Below are positions 23,836-64,000 of a DNA stretch of 64,000 bases, one piece after another (the first letter of the stretch is position 1; every line of letters begins with the position of its first letter). A model generated the notes under the pieces. That model worked only from the letters and a program-made list of their open reading frames with translations, ran no database searches and was not told where the DNA came from. Source of the DNA: Bolinopsis microptera (lineage: Eukaryota > Ctenophora > Tentaculata > Lobata > Bolinopsidae). The DNA lies in the NCBI RefSeq assembly GCF_026151205.1, contig NC_087072.1, positions 18,398,103 through 18,462,102 on the forward strand, given 5' to 3'. The position numbers were made by a program, and so were the translations under genes.

Positions 23836-24288
23836 CAAACACACTAGTACCGAGCAATCGCACTGTAAAACATGCTCACGATACACTCAAAATTGGAAAT
23901 ATTCAACGGCTTGTATATGAAACTTACACTTACACTCAGTGTACACCCAGTGTTAACTAGTATTACACACTGGTAAACTCTACGTAACGCGCGAAAATAA
24001 TAATTCTATTGCGTTTTCATTGTCACATTTCACGTCGACGGGATTAAACGCGCGCGCGCGTAACATCTTATCTTACTGCTATCTCAACGAATAAACACAC
24101 AACGACTTTGACAATTGACCGACGACTTAACGATTGTGAGTTATGACGGACTTAACTGTATGGGTCAACTACTAAAACTGCATTGTATACTATCTTAATC
24201 ATTATACTGGACATGAGATGACGAAGTATCTTGAGCAGCACTTTATACCTCCACTTAGAACTTGATAAGTCACGAACAATAGAATCAT

Positions 24289-25296
24289 TATAAATCAATA
24301 CAATAAAACATCTTGATCAATAAATGCCTAGCAGCACCAGACAGCAGCCGTGTACCTTTTTCGACTCCACGGAGTCCCTGATGGACTTTTGTTTACTTTT
24401 GTTAATAATTTGACCGCAACCTTTCTTTCTCGAAACACAAATCCTACCGTACTTCATTACAGTATTAAGATAATATAATATAAAGCAAATCATGTGAATA
24501 TATGACTACGAAATAGATCTATAGACTTGTCCATAATATTTAATACCGTATTGATGGTTTTGAATTTTGTATATTGAATTTTAATGTGAAGCGTTTACTC
24601 TTCCCCCTCGGCAATTAATTAGAAAGTTAGATTAATGACAATAATTGCCAAATGACGTAGTAGATATAGATGTTCAATGTTGTAGAGTGATTTCAAGAGT
24701 AGTGGTCCACAGGGGCCCGAAAAAGCCGTACAGGCACTTGGGTCCTTATCCTTGTCACTAGTCCCAATTGGATTCACTTTACACAAAACATGAACGTTTA
24801 CAATTTAGACGTACACATTGGCACGATATTTATTAGAAAGCAAACAGTATAAAATAATACGTGCGTGCGCGGCTTGAGCCGCGCCGCATAACAATTTATG
24901 CGTTTAGGGGCTGGAGTACGCGTGTTTACAGATTAATGAATTGTTGCATTGTAAATATTTAAAGTTGACGATATATTATGATTTAATAGTAAATTTTTCA
25001 AAGCTGGCTTTGGACTTAGGTAAAATTATAATTTATTTATTTAAAAGAAAAAACCACGGATAGTTTTTAATTTACATAGTCGTATAACTATAATCAAGTT
25101 AATCCTGTTTTCAAGAATGCGCGGCTTTGGCGGCCAGTTATTGACTTGTACATAAAATTGAATTTTAAATAGAAATGTGAATGTATTAAAATTTAAAACT
25201 TTCAAAACGGAGGCTTATAAATATTATTATATTATGATTGTAAAATAAAGGATAAAATTTTAAATTTGTTTCACTAAAAAAATTTGTTTCACTATT
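24289..25296. repeat. Intact right arm of the fold-back element
   Basis: About 1,008 bp of uninterrupted arm. Recognisable landmarks shared with the left pieces are ACTATCCGTGGTTTT, GCCGCGCACGCACG, AAGGACCCAAGTGCC and GGCCGCCAAAGCCGC (as read on the left strand). Arms are diverged by scattered substitutions and small indels, so the element is not recent. Confidence 0.85.
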
Positions 25297-25380
25297 TTTT
25301 ACTCATGAACGATTAACAATGATCTAACTTGTTTGTGATAATATTATAATTAATGAAATAACTTCAGGTAGTTGTTTCAA

Positions 25381-27462
25381 ATGGGAGATTATGTTCTTGT
25401 TCTGAGTACAACTGACAAAAACCTCCACAACTTTGTTAGCAAAAGAATAGTTGACAGTGGGCAGACTGTTTCACAATTTGACCACCCTGAAATCACTGGA
25501 CATGCAGCATTTATTATTGCAACTCCCAAGGAGTTAATAAGGAAAGAAGCTGAGGGATGGGGATTTCTCAAAAGAGATGAAAAAGGTTATAAACGGGAAT
25601 ATTTGGATGCTCAACATGATCTATTTGAACCACCTTATACTAGCCAGGGCAAAGTAAAATCCCTTTTCTCTCCCTCAGAAGCTTCCTATATCACTCATGA
25701 ATTGCTGAAAAGAGTGAAAATAAATGAGGTTCCTGACTTCTTTCCACGATCCAAGTCAGGTGTGCACCCCAGTGATTCAATGATTCTAGCCCTTGAAAGA
25801 GTTGAAATGGTGAAATGCTGGCCGCTGCATTGTTCAGTGGAGGAGCGTGGTGTTGCTTGGCAGTTGGGCCCTCTAAAGAGATCATCCTGTGATCATATTG
25901 AACACTATTTTGGCTCCAACGTTTCACTGTATTTTGCCTGGTTGACAAATTACATCGTGTGGCTTATTATGCCTGCTGTAGCTGGTTTTGCTGTCTTTGT
26001 GTACCATTATATACATCCCGAAATTAATGTCGATAACTCACTGGTATCTCCAATCTACACATTCTTAATTATTATTTGGGGTGTGCTATTTGTGAATAGT
26101 TGGGACAGGAAATGTGCTAGTCATGTGTGTGATTGGGGAATAAATCAGGTGAAGTGGAGGCAAGAAGTTCGTTCAGGCTACGTAGGTAGGAAAAGAATAA
26201 GTCCTGTTACTGGGATGCCAGAGAGATATTTTGATCCTAAAGAAAGATTGTTCAGATACTGTATTAGTGCCTGTGTCACACTCTTCATGCTCGTTCTTGC
26301 ATTTTCTGTAATGGTAATCAGTTTGAACCTGCAAGGATACATCCACAAGTTTTCCTACAGTAAGAATTACCTCTTGTATCCCACCATATCCTGGCTGTGT
26401 GATGAAGGACAGTACCTTGATCCAACTGGAAAAGGGCCCATGCCGTTTGTTCTCCTATACATTCCTGTCATTTTCCATGTGGTGATTATTCAAGTTCTCA
26501 ATAAAATATACCAAGTCGTGGCGATCAACCTTACCAACTGGGAAAATCACAGGTCTCCCACCCAACACGAAAATGCTCTCTATGTGAAACGATTCTTCTT
26601 TGAAGCTTTTGATTGCTACATTGCCTTGTTCTACCTTGCCTTTATTGAAAACGATATTGTGTTACTGCGGAGAGAACTTGTCAGCCTGTACACTGTTGAT
26701 TCTATTCGAAGATTAGCCACAGAAACCATCATTCCTCATCTGACAAGAAAGGTGACAAGAGCCATTTCAAAGGAAGAAGAAAACACCAACTGCAATGAGA
26801 GAATCGGTAAAGATTATGACAAAGATCATTATGAGCAGTTTGATGATTATCTAGAAATGATCATACAAATTGGATATGTGACACTTTTTGCTGGAGCATT
26901 TCCTTTAGCTGCTCCCTTGTCAATTATCTGCAATGTTCTGGAGCTCTATTCAGACGTCTTCAAGTTGACTTACATAACAAGACGGCCCATAGTCCACAGA
27001 ATCACAAACATTGGAGTCTGGTCTCTGCTAGTTAAGGGTATAGTCCTTCTCTCTGTCTTCACCAACTTGTACATCTTCTGCTTCACATCAGAACAGCTGA
27101 TGACCTTGGCACCATCCCTCTTTGAGGTGATCCCTCTAGAAGCAGAAGAAGCTCTGAAGTCGGGTAGTGACCATGTCCACGTGATAGCAGATGGAGCAGG
27201 CATGATAGTTGCCACTGTCATGATGTCTCTGGAGCACGTGATCCTCTTTATGGTTGCTGTTATCTGGATAACCGCACCTGACACAACTCCTAGTGTGGAC
27301 GACGAGATAGCTAGGAGAGAGTACTCCAAGTTCCTGGCAACTCACGGGACAGGTTCTGTAGGAGGGATCAGTCTTATGAGTATGGATAATACGACCTTGA
27401 AGGACCTTACTACGACTGTTGAGGAGACTGCTACTGAAGATGCACGACTGAAGAGTAGCTAG
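25381..27462 (+). CDS. Anoctamin (TMEM16), ANO10-like, single coding exon
   Basis: TMEM16 proteins are Ca2+-activated lipid scramblases or chloride channels; ANO10 is an ER-associated member. The protein is 693 residues from ATG 25381 (numbers below count from a TTG three codons earlier, as the frame is open). The N-terminal cytosolic domain ends before EHYFGSNVSLYF (177-188). About ten hydrophobic segments follow, from 187-211 to 610-635. Family signatures are TNWENHRSPTQHEN, LFYLAFIENDI, FDDYLEMIIQIGYVTLFAGAFPLA (490-513) and NIGVWSLL. Ca2+-site positions by alignment to TMEM16A: Arg447 (usually Asn), Glu451, Asp492, Glu495, Glu524 and Asp528. A 3' splice site (ACTTCAG, 25367) just upstream implies a 5' UTR exon further up, so the fold-back element ending at 25296 lies in that intron or in the promoter. 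ANO10 assignment comes from overall resemblance. Confidence 0.92.
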   Translation: MGDYVLVLSTTDKNLHNFVSKRIVDSGQTVSQFDHPEITGHAAFIIATPKELIRKEAEGWGFLKRDEKGYKREYLDAQHDLFEPPYTSQGKVKSLFSPSEASYITHELLKRVKINEVPDFFPRSKSGVHPSDSMILALERVEMVKCWPLHCSVEERGVAWQLGPLKRSSCDHIEHYFGSNVSLYFAWLTNYIVWLIMPAVAGFAVFVYHYIHPEINVDNSLVSPIYTFLIIIWGVLFVNSWDRKCASHVCDWGINQVKWRQEVRSGYVGRKRISPVTGMPERYFDPKERLFRYCISACVTLFMLVLAFSVMVISLNLQGYIHKFSYSKNYLLYPTISWLCDEGQYLDPTGKGPMPFVLLYIPVIFHVVIIQVLNKIYQVVAINLTNWENHRSPTQHENALYVKRFFFEAFDCYIALFYLAFIENDIVLLRRELVSLYTVDSIRRLATETIIPHLTRKVTRAISKEEENTNCNERIGKDYDKDHYEQFDDYLEMIIQIGYVTLFAGAFPLAAPLSIICNVLELYSDVFKLTYITRRPIVHRITNIGVWSLLVKGIVLLSVFTNLYIFCFTSEQLMTLAPSLFEVIPLEAEEALKSGSDHVHVIADGAGMIVATVMMSLEHVILFMVAVIWITAPDTTPSVDDEIARREYSKFLATHGTGSVGGISLMSMDNTTLKDLTTTVEETATEDARLKSS

Positions 27463-28341
27463 AATGTCCTTCGAGCAGAAAACGACTTTGTGGAATGATT
27501 GAGTCGATCTCACATGGGAGTTAATTTATTTCATTGTTTTATTTTGGTATTAAAGGATTTATGGTTTTTAAAAGGATAGAGCATGCGAATCCACCACAAC
27601 AAAATGCATGCATTATCGGAAATATCTAGTCAATGAATTGCATATTGTCAATACACTTGGAAATATCTAAACGTAGTTAGTGGATATAACAAATTCATTC
27701 TTTAAACAGTGCAGCTTAGCAAGTTTTTAACGTGACAGATCACTCTTGGTCTTTGACTGTTCACTTTTGAACAAAGTCGTTAATCTTAAAGTACAATATT
27801 CATGCTTGTCAAACGACGCTGCTTAATTGCGTTGGCGTGTGTTAACTTTTAAGAGTGTAATTTTGTTTCAGTTTTGTGATGTTTCACTCTATTTTTAATT
27901 TTGATATCTTGTACAAGTTGTATTTAAGTTTTTGCTTAATTAATTGTGAACTAATTTCGATGTCGGACTGCCTCAAGTTTTCGTGCAAGTTTTTTTGTGT
28001 GCAGTTTTTTTTTCTCTTATGGTGAAACGTGTTTTATCAAGTTTATGAGTTTTGATAATGTGACTTTTGCTTGGAATTGTTTTAATAGTTCGATGGAATA
28101 TTTTTTACGGTTTTAAAACTTCGCATGATATTAATGTTAGTTGTTGTGTGTGTGAAATGATTATGAATTTAGATTTGGGAACTACTTTTGTAATTTGTTA
28201 TTACTTTATAAAACAAACCGTCCACAGCCCATGTTGCCAAATTTTCAGATGGTTATTATAGCCACCATTTTCCATTTCACACAAACAATAGATAAGATGT
28301 TACGATTTAAGAATCATAATCCTCATAACCCTCAATAGAAG
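27463..28341. other. 3' UTR of the anoctamin gene and 5' flank of the FERM gene
   Basis: AT-rich, no coding signal. No canonical AATAAA was found close to the stop. The promoter of the FERM gene should lie here or upstream, but no TATA or initiator stands out. Confidence 0.45.
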
Positions 28342-63509
<35,168 letters not shown>

Positions 63510-64000
63510 GGTAACACATATGCTCCCGGTCTCGTAGAAATGCGGTCAAAATGTGGTAGAAACTATGTATCTAGAGTACTCATCTTCTATCACATGTAAC
63601 ACCCATTATTAGACGTCCAGTTCATGTGACCTCGTTACTTAACTGACTCGCTGCCATAGGTGTATTTTAAATTGCTTATTATGATAAATATTTAATTGAA
63701 AATTATAACTCCGTTTTGACTGCATTTCGAGTTTATGACGGGACCGGTAGCATACCTATAGCATTAGCTGTTGAATTTCTGTAAAACATTGAATTATGGT
63801 CGGTCTTGCTCGCGATCCTTTAATTTCGCGGTAGCACTATATTTCTGGCATTTCTCACGGCTTTTCGAGTATTGCATGCAACATTTACTTGTCGTAATGC
63901 ACCACTTAATTGTTGGAATATAAGGGGATTGCTCACTAGAGGTGGTTTAAAGTGGACAAGATGTCGCCCACGTAATATATAATCGATCCTTTATGCAATT
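63510..64000 (+). other. 3' UTR and flank of the FERM gene
   Basis: No coding signal. No canonical AATAAA was found before the window edge, only GATAAAT at 63682. Confidence 0.4.

Larger units (their letters stand above)
16186..25296. mobile_element. Composite fold-back element with about 1-kb inverted arms and four nested LINEs
   Basis: The right arm (24289-25296, continuous) read in reverse matches, in order, four separated left-arm pieces: 16186-about 16403, about 19116-19216, 19698-about 20107 and about 21806-22137. The outer ends share AATAGTGAAACAAATTTTT followed by a second TAGTGAAACAAATT. The inner ends share a block around GACTCCGTGGAGTCGAAAAAGG and TTTATTGATCAAGATGTTTT. The left-arm gaps are later LINE insertions on the minus strand, and a plus-strand LINE fills most of the loop. 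Without them the element would be about 2.5 kb. No transposase is visible. The order of matching pieces is direct observation; calling it a fold-back or long-TIR DNA transposon is inference. No clear target duplication was found. Confidence 0.85.

Overview
The window is AT-rich nuclear DNA from an invertebrate metazoan. The genes are animal genes with GT-AG introns (p24/TMED, ABHD3-like hydrolase, carbohydrate sulfotransferase, anoctamin-10-like scramblase, protein 4.1-type FERM scaffold), and the spacers are full of non-LTR retrotransposons, MITE-like inverted repeats and long dinucleotide arrays. I see no operons, CRISPR arrays, tRNA or rRNA genes. The species cannot be named from the sequence alone. 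Gene models were built by reading splice sites and phases by eye.

Layout. 51-1209 (-): 5' four exons of an alpha-type p24 cargo receptor, running off the left edge. 2.4-5.4 kb: MITE-like elements, including two copies of one family in opposite orientation. 6468-7709 (-): single-exon ABHD1/3-type hydrolase. 10076-11317 (-): single-exon Golgi sulfotransferase. 12.6-16.2 kb: repeat debris and a 5'-truncated LINE. 16186-25296: a large fold-back element. Its right arm is about 1 kb and unbroken. Its left arm is split into four pieces by three separate LINE insertions, and a fourth LINE sits in the loop. 25381-27462 (+): single-exon anoctamin, starting 85 bp after the fold-back element. 28342-63509 (+): one FERM gene of about 25 exons. 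Its first large intron holds a perfect (CT)162 and a (CA)95 array. Its 11.4-kb intron holds a separate four-exon gene on the opposite strand and a 0.7-kb 17-bp minisatellite.

The FERM gene encodes a protein 4.1 core (F1-F2-F3 plus FERM-adjacent region), then an acidic, proline-rich tail with repeated Tyr-x-Asn motifs, and a Ser/Arg-rich C-terminus with a short predicted coil. A 2.2-kb exon near its 3' end (59799-61987) is open in a frame that the upstream exons cannot enter. Skipping it keeps the frame. Its own ATG frame joins the downstream exons in frame. A one-base difference in an AAAA run would also join everything. CRE motifs and a TATA-like sequence 1.2 kb upstream of it could mark an internal promoter. 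This exon, the nested antisense gene and the fold-back nest are the most interesting parts of the window.
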